64,000 bases of DNA from Desulfuromonadaceae bacterium (GTDB lineage: Bacteria; Desulfobacterota; Desulfuromonadia; Geobacterales; Pseudopelobacteraceae). Location: the NCBI GenBank assembly GCA_028681335.1, contig JAQUIT010000015.1:48815-112814 (forward strand), in the 5' to 3' direction. Positions within the stretch are counted from its first letter, which is position 1. Each line of letters starts with the position of its first letter. Below are positions 1-8,666 of the stretch, piece after piece. The translations under genes were made by a program, and so were the position numbers. Under the pieces are notes generated by a model that saw only the letters and a list, made by a program, of their open reading frames with translations, was not told where the DNA came from and did not search any database.

Positions 1-1
1 T

Positions 2-172
2 GCCGTAACGGCGAAGCTGGTTCCCATGGCTATCGAAAAGGGGATCAAGAATATCTGGATGCAACCGGGAGCCGAACACCCCGATGCGGTTGCGCTCTGC
101 CGGGAACAGGGAATCAATATTATTGCCGACGGCAGTTGCCTGCTTGTCGTACTGGGGTACCACGAACACTGA
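2..172 (+). CDS. CoA-binding protein (YccU-like), C-terminal fragment
   Basis: Only the last 56 codons are in the window; the frame is open from base 2 and stops at a TGA. The translation (AKLVPMAIEKGIKNIWMQ, then PGAEHPDAVALC, ending CLLVVLGYHEH) matches the C-terminal half of the small CoA-binding/YccU family, where a Rossmann-like fold binds CoA. The family's cellular role is poorly defined. The gene is followed by a strong hairpin, so transcription probably ends here. The family call rests on a short fragment. Confidence 0.6.
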   Translation, partial: AVTAKLVPMAIEKGIKNIWMQPGAEHPDAVALCREQGINIIADGSCLLVVLGYHEH

Positions 173-199
173 CGCACCGCTTACTATTTAAAAAGCCGA

Positions 200-236
200 C
201 AATAAAGCCATCTCGTCTCTCGAGGTGGCTTTATTG
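200..236 (+). terminator. Hairpin terminator after the CoA-binding gene
   Basis: A 16-bp stem (200-215 with 221-236, one G:T pair) has a 5-base loop. The downstream T-run is interrupted. It sits 28 bases after the stop codon. Between it and the next gene (start 448) lie about 210 AT-rich bases in which I see no clear sigma-70 promoter. Confidence 0.6.
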
Positions 237-447
237 TTGATAGAATGATTGTTTGCTATTGGCTTATCATGTCATTTCCAGCCATACATCAAATAGCAGT
301 ATCAAGTATTTTAGTAATTTTTTTAGTAGGTTGTGTTAAATTCATATTGTATAAAAATGTTTTGCAATAATAGAGATTATGATATATCGTTCCCTAACAG
401 TCACACGCACTTCTCGGCTTAATGCCGCAGAAAGGAACAACTGTTCT

Positions 448-1155
448 ATGGGACAACCAGCATTAAGTCGTGAGCAGGATGGCTTTGTAGGTGCCGTCAG
501 TGGTTTATCGCTGGCCGACATTATCCAGGTAAAAGGCGGCAACCGCTACTCCGGATGCCTGGCTGTAGAGCACGCGGGCAACAGTGGGGTAATTTTTTTC
601 CGTGATGGTGACGTGGTTCATGCCGAGCAGGGACAACGGGACGGTGAAGAGGCCTTCTATATTATCATGGGTTGGGCGGGCGGGACATTCCGCAGCGAAC
701 CAAAGATTTTAACGACCAGCCGGACCATAGACCAACCAACCGGTTTTCTTATCCTTGAAGCCCTTCGCCGCATGGATGAAGCAAAACAGAGTATAAAGCC
801 GCACGTCAGCAACTCTTCCATGGAGGGTACAGGCATGAGTGACATCAGCACGAAGCTTTCGGTTATCCCGGACATTGAGCAGGCGCTCCTTATGACCAAA
901 GACGGAGTAGTCATAGATGACTCATCATACCAAGCCGAACTTCTCGCAGCTAACGGCCTATTTCTGGCTTTTTTTTCAAAGCAGGTCGGGTCACAGTTCG
1001 GCATAGGGGAATTCAAAACAGCCACGGTACACGGAAACGAGCACCATCTGCTTCTGTTCGATTCAAAGCGCCACCAGCTCTGTGTTTCAGCGAGAGGAAG
1101 CGCCAATGCAAACTCACTTGATTCCGATATCCGCCGGGTATTGGCGCAGAAATAG
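448..1155 (+). CDS. DUF4388 (PATAN-type) plus roadblock-like signalling protein
   Basis: A 235-residue soluble protein. Residues about 12-105 (GLSLADIIQ, SGVIFFRDGDVVHAE, then GWAGGTF) match DUF4388/PATAN domains, which occur in bacterial signalling proteins. The C-terminal 105 residues, from MSDISTKLS, look like a divergent roadblock/LC7 domain. Start 448 is chosen because AAGGA precedes it; an upstream in-frame ATG at 379 has no ribosome site. A second in-frame ATG at 835 has a strong GGAGG seven bases upstream and could give a separate roadblock product (see findings). The next gene, also roadblock-like, starts 9 bases after the stop. No MglA-type GTPase is adjacent. Biological role unknown. 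Confidence 0.7.
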   Translation: MGQPALSREQDGFVGAVSGLSLADIIQVKGGNRYSGCLAVEHAGNSGVIFFRDGDVVHAEQGQRDGEEAFYIIMGWAGGTFRSEPKILTTSRTIDQPTGFLILEALRRMDEAKQSIKPHVSNSSMEGTGMSDISTKLSVIPDIEQALLMTKDGVVIDDSSYQAELLAANGLFLAFFSKQVGSQFGIGEFKTATVHGNEHHLLLFDSKRHQLCVSARGSANANSLDSDIRRVLAQK

Positions 1156-1164
1156 GGGGCTCAC

Positions 1165-1938
1165 ATGCAGGCAATAATGCTCGGCTTAACCACGGTTCCC
1201 GGAGTCATGGGAGGTTTGCTATCCGATGAGCAGGGAAGCATTCTCGCGCATTCCTTCCCCCCCTACTTTGATGCCGCCACAATAAAGGGAGCCGCGGAAC
1301 TGCTTCAGGACAACACCGTCGGCCTCCAGGATGTAACCGGCGGCGTAAAACTTTTTGATATCCGCTTTGAGCTTGGGCGCTTAATTATCAAGCCTCTGCC
1401 GCAGATGTTTCTTGTCGTACTCTGTCAACCGGCCGTAAACCTTCAGCTCCTTTTTATATCACTGAATGTCGCCATCAAAAAAATTGAAAAGCTCCTCAAA
1501 GACCTTCCTGCTACGCAAGCGCCACCACAAGCGACTGCTGCGTTACCACCTTCAGCGCCAGTTGCCGCGACTCCACACCCAGCCCCCCCTTCGTCCAATC
1601 GCTATCGTGCCCTGTCCAATGAAAAAGGAGTTCTCCTGACGTGTGAAACCATGAAAAATGCAGAATCTTTTTTTGGGGTAGAGTCTGCCACCGTCAACAA
1701 GGCCACCGCGCTTGCGATCAGTGATTTTTTTGAAACTGAGTCGTTTAAAAAGTTAACGATAACAAACCTCTCTAACGGCATCAAGAAGAGCGTATCCGCG
1801 TCAGTGCTTCCGCATGATCGAGAAGGCGTCTACGATGGCAAAATATCTCCATCACCGTCATTGCTCCAATCGCTTAAAGCCAAAGACGGTGACCAGGTAG
1901 TGGTTGAAGTTGTGACCGGCAGGGGATTCTTTAGTTAG
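1165..1938 (+). CDS. Roadblock/LC7 domain protein with Pro/Ala linker and unknown C-terminal domain
   Basis: 257 residues. Residues 1-110 (VPGVMGGLLSDEQGSILAHS, then LIIKPLPQMFLVVLC) have the beta-alpha pattern of roadblock/LC7 domains, which usually dimerise and regulate small GTPases. Residues about 115-150 are a flexible Pro/Ala linker. The last 105 residues end in KAKDGDQVVVEVV, weakly like a double-psi barrel strand, but I cannot name the domain. GGGGG lies upstream of the ATG. It forms a two-gene operon with the preceding DUF4388/roadblock gene and ends at a terminator near 2015. Confidence 0.65.
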   Translation: MQAIMLGLTTVPGVMGGLLSDEQGSILAHSFPPYFDAATIKGAAELLQDNTVGLQDVTGGVKLFDIRFELGRLIIKPLPQMFLVVLCQPAVNLQLLFISLNVAIKKIEKLLKDLPATQAPPQATAALPPSAPVAATPHPAPPSSNRYRALSNEKGVLLTCETMKNAESFFGVESATVNKATALAISDFFETESFKKLTITNLSNGIKKSVSASVLPHDREGVYDGKISPSPSLLQSLKAKDGDQVVVEVVTGRGFFS

Positions 1939-2014
1939 GAAACAATGGCATTAATTTGTGCTAACGAGTAAATAGTTGCCATATCGTTAATAACCTGACA
2001 TAGTACACAATCTT

Positions 2015-2045
2015 CGACGGGCAGTTAATGCCCGTCGTTTTATTT
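2015..2045 (+). terminator. Intrinsic terminator of the roadblock operon
   Basis: A perfect 9-bp GC-rich stem (2015-2023 with 2029-2037), loop GTTAA, followed by TTTTATTTT. It lies 77 bases after the roadblock stop and just before typA, so typA probably has its own promoter or depends on read-through. Confidence 0.8.
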
Positions 2046-2068
2046 TGCAGAATTGAGGAGTTTTACCC

Positions 2069-3874
2069 ATGCAGGAACGGATCAGAAATATTGCCATTAT
2101 TGCCCACGTCGACCATGGCAAGACAACCCTTGTTGATGCCATGCTCAAACACGCCGGAGTGTATCGTTCCAACGAAGCCATTACCGAGCGCGTCATGGAC
2201 TCTAATGACCTTGAAAAAGAACGCGGCATCACCATTCTGGCCAAGAGCCTTTCCATTCACCACGGCCAATACAAAATCAATATCGTTGACACCCCCGGCC
2301 ATGCCGATTTCGGCGGCGAAGTTGAACGCGTACTCAAGATGGTTGACTCCGTATTGTTGCTGGTAGACGCTCTGGACGGCCCAATGCCGCAGACCCGTTT
2401 CGTGCTGAAAAAATCGCTCGACCTGAATCTGAAACCGATTGTTGTCATCAACAAGATCGACCGTCCCGGCTCCCGCCCAGACGAAGTACTCAACATGGTT
2501 TTTGACCTGTTCTGCGAACTGAACGCCTCCGACGATCAGCTCGATTTTCCGGTTGTCTATACCAGCGCCAAGATGGGCTATGCAAAACTGGACATCAGCG
2601 TCGAGTCAAACAACATGGAACCGCTCTTCGCTGTGGTAGAGGCCAATGTCCGCCCTCCCAAGGGAGACTCCAACGCTCCGTTCCAGATGCTGATTGCCAA
2701 TATAGATTACAACGACTACATCGGCCGCATGGCTACCGGCCGTATCTTTAACGGCAAGGTCAAGGCCGGCGAGACCGTGGCAATGATCAAGAAGGACGGC
2801 ACAATATCAAAGGGGCGCATCACCAAACTGCTCGGTTACGAAGGACTGAAGCAGATTGAAATTGATGAGGCCGGAACAGGTGACATCGTTACCGTCGCCG
2901 GTTTTGAAGAGGTCAGTATCGGCGAGACTCTGGCGTCTGCCGAAAATCCGATTGCAATCCCTTATGTTTCTATTGATGAGCCGACCCTGTCAATGAACTT
3001 CATGGTCAACACATCCCCGTTTGCCGGTCGTGAAGGTAAATGGGTTACTTCGCGTAACATTCGTGAACGCCTTACCAAGGAACTGCGCACCAACGTTTCC
3101 CTGCGGGTTGACGACACCGATAGTGCCGATACGTTCATGGTGTCAGGCCGTGGCGAACTGCATCTCTCGATCCTCATTGAAACCATGCGCCGCGAAGGTT
3201 TTGAGCTTGCCGTGTCCAAGCCGGAAGTTATCGTCCGGATCAAGGATGGCGTCAAAATGGAACCTATGGAGTATCTGGTAGTAGACGTCGCCTCCGAGTT
3301 TCAGGGTGCAATCATCGAAAAGATGGGCCCTCGCAAGGGCGAGATGGTCGCCATGGCTCCGATGGGAGAGATGGTACGTCTCGAGTTCATCATACCGGCA
3401 CGCGGCCTCATCGGCCTGCGCGGTGAGGTTTTGACCGATACCCGTGGCACCGCCATCATGACCCATACATTCCACGAATACGCCCCCTACAAGGGTGATA
3501 TCCCCGGCCGCAAAAACGGGGCGCTGATGGCCATGGACCATGGCGAAACCACCGCCTACTCACTGGATGCCCTGCAGCCGCGCGGCACCCTGTTTATCGG
3601 CGCCGGCGTCGAAGTCTACGGCGGAATGATCATCGGTCAGAACAACAAGGATAACGACCTGGAAATCAACCCGTGCAAGGGCAAGAAATTGACCAACGTA
3701 CGCGCATCCGGTACGGACGACGCCATCAAACTTACTCCTCCAAAGATAATGACGCTTGAACAGGCACTGGAATTTATCGAGGATGATGAATTGGTAGAGG
3801 TTACACCGCTTTCAATCCGTCTGCGCAAGAAAGAGCTCGACCCTACCCGCCGTAAGCGCTCCGGCAAACTGTAG
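2069..3874 (+). CDS. typA: Ribosome-associated GTPase TypA/BipA
   Basis: 601 residues, the usual TypA length. It is a translational GTPase of the EF-G family that binds the 70S ribosome and is needed mainly under stress or cold. G1 is AHVDHGKTT (residues 12-20), G3 is DTPGHADF and G4 is NKID. The C-terminal part carries the TypA hallmark [23 protein letters not shown] ribosome site sits 7 bases before the ATG. It appears monocistronic: terminators flank it at 2015 and 3899. Confidence 0.97.
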   Translation: MQERIRNIAIIAHVDHGKTTLVDAMLKHAGVYRSNEAITERVMDSNDLEKERGITILAKSLSIHHGQYKINIVDTPGHADFGGEVERVLKMVDSVLLLVDALDGPMPQTRFVLKKSLDLNLKPIVVINKIDRPGSRPDEVLNMVFDLFCELNASDDQLDFPVVYTSAKMGYAKLDISVESNNMEPLFAVVEANVRPPKGDSNAPFQMLIANIDYNDYIGRMATGRIFNGKVKAGETVAMIKKDGTISKGRITKLLGYEGLKQIEIDEAGTGDIVTVAGFEEVSIGETLASAENPIAIPYVSIDEPTLSMNFMVNTSPFAGREGKWVTSRNIRERLTKELRTNVSLRVDDTDSADTFMVSGRGELHLSILIETMRREGFELAVSKPEVIVRIKDGVKMEPMEYLVVDVASEFQGAIIEKMGPRKGEMVAMAPMGEMVRLEFIIPARGLIGLRGEVLTDTRGTAIMTHTFHEYAPYKGDIPGRKNGALMAMDHGETTAYSLDALQPRGTLFIGAGVEVYGGMIIGQNNKDNDLEINPCKGKKLTNVRASGTDDAIKLTPPKIMTLEQALEFIEDDELVEVTPLSIRLRKKELDPTRRKRSGKL

Positions 3875-3898
3875 TCACATAAAAAAATTTATTATTTG

Positions 3899-3926
3899 GG
3901 CCGGGAATTTTCCCGGCCTTTTTTTT
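3899..3926 (+). terminator. Intrinsic terminator of typA
   Basis: 8-bp GC stem GGCCGGGA/TCCCGGCC (3899-3906 with 3911-3918), 4-base loop, then eight T. Textbook form, 24 bases after the stop. Confidence 0.92.
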
Positions 3927-4006
3927 AATAATTTGCATGAATCGCAGTATCGCGATATATATATTAGGATTTTTCATCCCCCCCGTTATATCTGCAGGAG
4001 TAGTTG

Positions 4007-6568
4007 GTGAACCGCATTAAACTGGGTGCTGTAATCCCCGATTATAAAGCCTTCAAACGCTACATTGTTATTACCGTTGTCGCCTTGATACTGTTGTTGA
4101 TAGCTTTCTCTGTCTGGAAATCGGCAACAGAATATCGCTTGACGGTCAGTGCCGCGGACAAGCAGCTCCGCGGCTACTCCCGCGCACTTCGGGAACACGC
4201 TGAACGGGCAATTGGAGAGGCTGACGGTCTTTTGCTCGACACGATCGATCACATCAAGACTCATGGCGGCTTCAACAAAGTAAACAGCCGGCAGTTGCAT
4301 CAGCTTTTGAACAACCACCCACATAATATGCCACAGGTAGGCGCCATCATCCTGATTAACCGCGATGGACTGCTGGTGGCTCATTCTGTGGAAACCATCT
4401 CCTTGCAGACCAGTCTGGCCGACCGCGATTATTTCATCCACCATCACGACCACCCTGAGGACAAAACCGCCTACATTTCACGCCCCTTCAAGAGCAGAGT
4501 GAACAACAAGTGGCGTTTTACACTGTCGCGTCCGGTCTACTCGTCATCCGGAAAATTTGATGGAATTGCGGCGGTAGCCTTTGATATCGAATATTTCAGT
4601 TCATTCTACTCGTCCCTCAACATTGGAAAAAAGGGGCGGATTCTTTTGGTGCGCAGAGACGGGCACCTGATGCTGACCGAGCCGTTCCGAGAAAGTAACT
4701 TCTCTACGGATTTCAGGAAGTCAGCTCTGATCCGCACCTATCTCCCCAGCAAACCTAATGGAACATTTCGTGTCGCCAGGGGTGACTCCCTGCTGGAAAG
4801 CGATAGTCGGCTTGTCTCATATGAATCGCTCAGTAATTATCCGCTTGTTGCGCTGACCAACATGAGCATGGATGAAGCCCTGGAGTCGTGGCGCTCCGCC
4901 ACGATCCTGCAGGGTACGCTTACTCTCGTGGCATGTTCAGGACTGTTTTTGCTGATGATTTTACTGTTGCGCAAGATCAAGCGCATAGAGACGGCCTACC
5001 GACTTCAAGCGGAGCAACAGAAAGAGATCGTGGCAGCTGAAGAGCGCTACCGCCTGCTGGTTGACAACCTGCCGGTGGTAACCTGGCAGTCTGACGAATT
5101 CTGGACAACCACGTTTATCAGCGCCAACATAGAAAAATTTTATGGCTATACTGCTGAGGAGATTTATGCGGACACCGACACTCACTGGTCCTCAAGGATA
5201 CACGATGAAGAGCGTGATGCCGTTGTTGCCATGTATAAATCACTTTTTCACGGGACCGGTATTTATGATGTTGAATACCGGATCAGACATAAAAACGGAC
5301 AGTGGATCTGGATTAACGATTTTGCTTATTCAACGGTTCTACAGAACGGCGTCCTCGTTGCCCATGGCGTTTTCAGCGACATAACCGCACGTAAACAGGC
5401 TGAAGATGAACGAGATCAGCTCGAGATGCAACTCAGCCAGGCCAAGAAGATGGAGGCGATAGGCCATCTGGCAGGAGGAATCGCCCACGACTTTAATAAT
5501 CTCCTGACGCCGATCATGGGGTATGCTGAAATGGCAGCGGCGGCTATTCCCAATAACGATCCGCTTGCACCAAAACTGGCAGGGATCATAGCCGCTTCGC
5601 ACAAAGCAAAGACACTGACACAGCAGCTCCTGAGCTTTGGCCGCCGACAATCGGCACCTGCCGAGATCGTTGACCTCAACGAAATCATCTTGTCGTTTAA
5701 TACTATCCTTCGCCGTACTATCCGTGAAAGCATTCGCATTGACCTGGCACTTGACCCTGAAGGCTCGTTCATCAAAGGAGACCTGTCCCAGATCGAACAG
5801 ATTATTCTCAATATGACCGTTAATGCCCAGGATGCCTTTGAAGGATCCCATGGGAGAATTTATATTGAGACATGCCATATCCTGATGGACGGAGAAAACG
5901 CCCGCTTGCACCCGGGCATGGTACCGGGGGAATATGTACTGTTGTCATTCCGCGATAATGGTTGCGGCATGAGCGCCGAAGTCATCAGTCACATCTACGA
6001 ACCTTTTTTTACGACTAAGCAGGTCGGTCACGGCACCGGGCTGGGACTGGCAACCGTCTACGGCATTGTCAAGCAACATGACGCCTATATCTCTGTCACG
6101 AGTAGGCAAGGCGAAGGGACCACGTTCAATATATATTTTCCCGGCGGTGCCAAGGCCCCGGCCATGAAGACAAAAACAGCATTACCACCGGTAAAAACAG
6201 TTAGCGGTGATATCACCATCTTGCTGGTTGAAGACAACGAAATGGTCCGGGATATGGTGCAGGAAATGCTGAAGGGGTTCGGCTTCGGCGTCATCTCGAC
6301 GACTGATCCGCACCATGCTATTGAACTGTTTGCGTGTGGAGCCGTCCGCATAGACCTGCTGGTTTCTGACATCGTCATGCCGGGCATGAACGGCACGCAA
6401 CTGTACGAGCAACTCACTGAACAGTGTCCATCACTCAAAGTAGTTTTCATCTCCGGCTACCCTATCAGTCCCAGTCTGAGGGGCGGGACACTCGACGATG
6501 AAGTAAACTATCTGCAGAAACCTTTTACTGCCGAAGCGCTGCTTGAACGTATCAATATGGTCTTGTGA
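4007..6568 (+). CDS. Membrane-bound hybrid sensor histidine kinase (dCache-PAS-HisKA-HATPase-REC)
   Basis: 853 residues from the GTG at 4007, which lies 6 bases after CAGGAG; a TTG directly before it is too close to the ribosome site. Transmembrane segments near residues 20-42 and 298-320 enclose a large periplasmic Cache-type sensor. A PAS domain follows (about 345-465, from YRLLVDNLPVVTWQSD). The phospho-acceptor is H494 in GGIAHDFNN. The ATPase domain has NAQDA, DNGCGM and GTGLGLATVYGIVKQH. A C-terminal receiver has D788 in LLVSDIVMPGMNG. No DNA-binding output domain is present, so an external partner is needed. The ligand is unknown. It stands 96 bases upstream of cbiET, with no obvious functional link. 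Confidence 0.9.
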   Translation: MNRIKLGAVIPDYKAFKRYIVITVVALILLLIAFSVWKSATEYRLTVSAADKQLRGYSRALREHAERAIGEADGLLLDTIDHIKTHGGFNKVNSRQLHQLLNNHPHNMPQVGAIILINRDGLLVAHSVETISLQTSLADRDYFIHHHDHPEDKTAYISRPFKSRVNNKWRFTLSRPVYSSSGKFDGIAAVAFDIEYFSSFYSSLNIGKKGRILLVRRDGHLMLTEPFRESNFSTDFRKSALIRTYLPSKPNGTFRVARGDSLLESDSRLVSYESLSNYPLVALTNMSMDEALESWRSATILQGTLTLVACSGLFLLMILLLRKIKRIETAYRLQAEQQKEIVAAEERYRLLVDNLPVVTWQSDEFWTTTFISANIEKFYGYTAEEIYADTDTHWSSRIHDEERDAVVAMYKSLFHGTGIYDVEYRIRHKNGQWIWINDFAYSTVLQNGVLVAHGVFSDITARKQAEDERDQLEMQLSQAKKMEAIGHLAGGIAHDFNNLLTPIMGYAEMAAAAIPNNDPLAPKLAGIIAASHKAKTLTQQLLSFGRRQSAPAEIVDLNEIILSFNTILRRTIRESIRIDLALDPEGSFIKGDLSQIEQIILNMTVNAQDAFEGSHGRIYIETCHILMDGENARLHPGMVPGEYVLLSFRDNGCGMSAEVISHIYEPFFTTKQVGHGTGLGLATVYGIVKQHDAYISVTSRQGEGTTFNIYFPGGAKAPAMKTKTALPPVKTVSGDITILLVEDNEMVRDMVQEMLKGFGFGVISTTDPHHAIELFACGAVRIDLLVSDIVMPGMNGTQLYEQLTEQCPSLKVVFISGYPISPSLRGGTLDDEVNYLQKPFTAEALLERINMVL

Positions 6569-6664
6569 AAACTGCACAACCACTAAAGTAATCAGATGAT
6601 TTTTAGGCATCCGGGTGCTATAGTTCGCAGGAATACACTAGACTTACGGGATGGGACACGTATC

Positions 6665-7882
6665 ATGCCACAGCAAACGATCTATCTGATAGGGGCAGGC
6701 TTTACCGGCTGGGATGGTTTCCCGGCCATGGCGCTGGAGATTATCGGCAAGGCCGACATCATGATCGGCCATCAACGACACCTGACTATTTTCCCTGATT
6801 TTAAAGGCGAGAAGAGAGAACTCGGCGATCTTCCCGAGCTGATCGAATTTCTCAAAAAAACCGAGCAGCGTGTCGTCCTGCTCGCCTCGGGTGATCCTAC
6901 TTTTTTCGGTATCTCACGTTTCCTGCTACGCAATCTCCCCAAAGAGCGCATCGAGATTTTTCCCAATGTTACCAGCATGCAGTACGCCTTTGCCCGGATC
7001 AAGGAACAGTGGGATGACGGCATCTTTGTTTCGGTACATGGCCGGGGCATGCACCAGGCGATAGACAAGATCATCGCTGCCGAAAAAGCGTGCGTACTGA
7101 CCGACAAGATCAACACCCCCGCCGCCATTGCCGCCGAACTGATTGAGCGGGGTGCCGAAGGTTACGAGGCGTGGCTCTGTGAAGATCTCGGCATGCCTAC
7201 GGAAAAGTTTACCAAGACGACCGTACGCGGACTGCTCGATATTGAGGCATCCGAACTTAATATCCTCATTCTGATCCGCACCTATGAGCCGAACCTCGTT
7301 CATTATCCATTAATCGGCATCGACGACGACGAGTTTCACACTTCCAAGAAACTGATTACCAAGCAGGAAGTGCGTGCGGTTACCCTGGCCAAACTCCAGC
7401 TTCAGGATGATCTGGTGCTGTGGGACATCGGTGCAGGCAGCTGTTCTGTCTCCATCGAAGCCTCGAATCTGATGCCCGACGGCAAGATTTTTGCCGTGGA
7501 AAAGAACCCGCAGTGCATCGGCTTCATAAACGAAAATCTGAAGAAGTTCTGTGCCCGCAATATCAAGCTTATCGAAGCCTACGCCCCTGAGGGACTGGAT
7601 GATCTGCCCGATCCTGATCGCGTCTTTATCGGCGGAGCCGGTGGCAAACTGGACGAGATCATTGACATCATTTCTCAGCGCCTCAAGCCGGACGGTGTCG
7701 TAGTTATCAATGCTGTGACACTGGACACCCTCACCAGAGCGGTGGAGTTTCTTGAAGACCATGGTTTTAGCGTTGAAGCGGCCTGTATCAATGTCGCCAA
7801 GACCCGCAATCTGACTGAATACAAGATGTTTGAAGCCCAGAATCCGGTGTATGTCATTTCTGCTGTGAAGGGTGGCGAGTAG
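6665..7882 (+). CDS. cbiET: Precorrin-6Y C5,15-methyltransferase/decarboxylase (CbiE-CbiT fusion)
   Basis: A 405-residue fusion equivalent to CobL. The N-terminal half is a tetrapyrrole methylase of the CbiE type (IYLIGAGFTGWDG, then LASGDPTFFGISR). The C-terminal half is the Rossmann methyltransferase/decarboxylase CbiT (VLWDIGAGSCSVSIEA, then VFIGGAGGKLDEI). Together they methylate C5 and C15 and decarboxylate the C12 acetate in corrin ring synthesis. The ATG at 6665 aligns with the family start; a 23-residue upstream extension has no conserved content. Its stop overlaps the GTG of cbiL by one base, so the two are translationally coupled. The other cobalamin genes are outside the window. 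Confidence 0.92.
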   Translation: MPQQTIYLIGAGFTGWDGFPAMALEIIGKADIMIGHQRHLTIFPDFKGEKRELGDLPELIEFLKKTEQRVVLLASGDPTFFGISRFLLRNLPKERIEIFPNVTSMQYAFARIKEQWDDGIFVSVHGRGMHQAIDKIIAAEKACVLTDKINTPAAIAAELIERGAEGYEAWLCEDLGMPTEKFTKTTVRGLLDIEASELNILILIRTYEPNLVHYPLIGIDDDEFHTSKKLITKQEVRAVTLAKLQLQDDLVLWDIGAGSCSVSIEASNLMPDGKIFAVEKNPQCIGFINENLKKFCARNIKLIEAYAPEGLDDLPDPDRVFIGGAGGKLDEIIDIISQRLKPDGVVVINAVTLDTLTRAVEFLEDHGFSVEAACINVAKTRNLTEYKMFEAQNPVYVISAVKGGE

Positions 7883-8589
7883 TGGCAGCTGTTTATGCAG
7901 TCGGAGTCGGGCCGGGTGACCCGGAACTGTTGACCCGTAAGGCGGAGCGAATCCTGCGCAGTGTGGATGTGATTCTGGCCCCCGTATCAAATCCGTCCGA
8001 TGCCAGCGTTGCGCTTGGGACAATCCGGGAATTTATTGACGAGAGCCGTCAGGAGATCATCGTTCATCAGTTCCCTATGACCTCCAATCAGGCCCTCCTG
8101 ATCCCTGCCTGGCAGGGTGCGGCAGAGCTCATTGCCACCCATGCGGAGGCGGGACGCTCCGTTGCCTTCATCACGATTGGAGATCCGCTCTTTTACTCCA
8201 CCTTTATCTATCTGCAGCGCCTTCTGCGCGAACAATGGCCGCAGATTCCAATCGAAATAATTCCCGGCATATCCAGTATCAATGCTGCAGCCGCTGAAGC
8301 GGCCCTGCCGCTGGTTGAGGGGGATGAGAAGATGGTGGTTATCCCGGCCACCGCAGGGATAGAGCGGATAAAAGCGGCCTTGGAAACCTATGAGACTGTC
8401 GTTTTGTTAAAGGTAAAGCCGCTCTTTGGCGCAATAATCCAACTTCTTCGCACAACCGGAAGAGAACAGCGCACCGTCTTTGTCGAGCGGGTCGGCTCCC
8501 CGCGCCAGAAGGTGTTGACCGATTTCGGCGAAATAGCCGCCCATTCCCCGGATTACCTGTCCTTGCTGATCATCAAGTCGGCACCGTAA
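7882..8589 (+). CDS. cbiL: Precorrin-2/cobalt-precorrin-2 C20-methyltransferase
   Basis: 235 residues. It has the SAM-dependent tetrapyrrole methylase pattern: YAVGVGPGDPELLTRKA at the N terminus, FITIGDPLFYSTF mid-protein and IEIIPGISSINAAAA. GVGPGDPELLTLKA-type starts plus the LKVKPL region are typical of CbiL/CobI, which transfers the C20 methyl that is later removed with ring contraction. The GTG start is taken because the gene overlaps cbiET by one base. Whether the substrate carries cobalt cannot be told from sequence alone. A bidirectional terminator follows. Confidence 0.88.
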   Translation: MAAVYAVGVGPGDPELLTRKAERILRSVDVILAPVSNPSDASVALGTIREFIDESRQEIIVHQFPMTSNQALLIPAWQGAAELIATHAEAGRSVAFITIGDPLFYSTFIYLQRLLREQWPQIPIEIIPGISSINAAAAEAALPLVEGDEKMVVIPATAGIERIKAALETYETVVLLKVKPLFGAIIQLLRTTGREQRTVFVERVGSPRQKVLTDFGEIAAHSPDYLSLLIIKSAP

Positions 8590-8609
8590 CCATCAATACA
8601 TTCCCACAA

Positions 8610-8656
8610 AAAAAGGTCCGTCACCAGCTGGTGAACGGACCTTTTTCTTTTTTGGA
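8610..8656. terminator. Bidirectional terminator between cbiL and ppdK
   Basis: Long hairpin: AAAAAGGTCCGT pairs with ACGGACCTTTTT (8610-8621 with 8635-8646) around an inner CACCAG/CTGGTG stem, with one bulged A. Runs of A before and T after make it work for both converging transcripts. Confidence 0.9.
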
Positions 8657-8666
8657 ACTGCTACGG

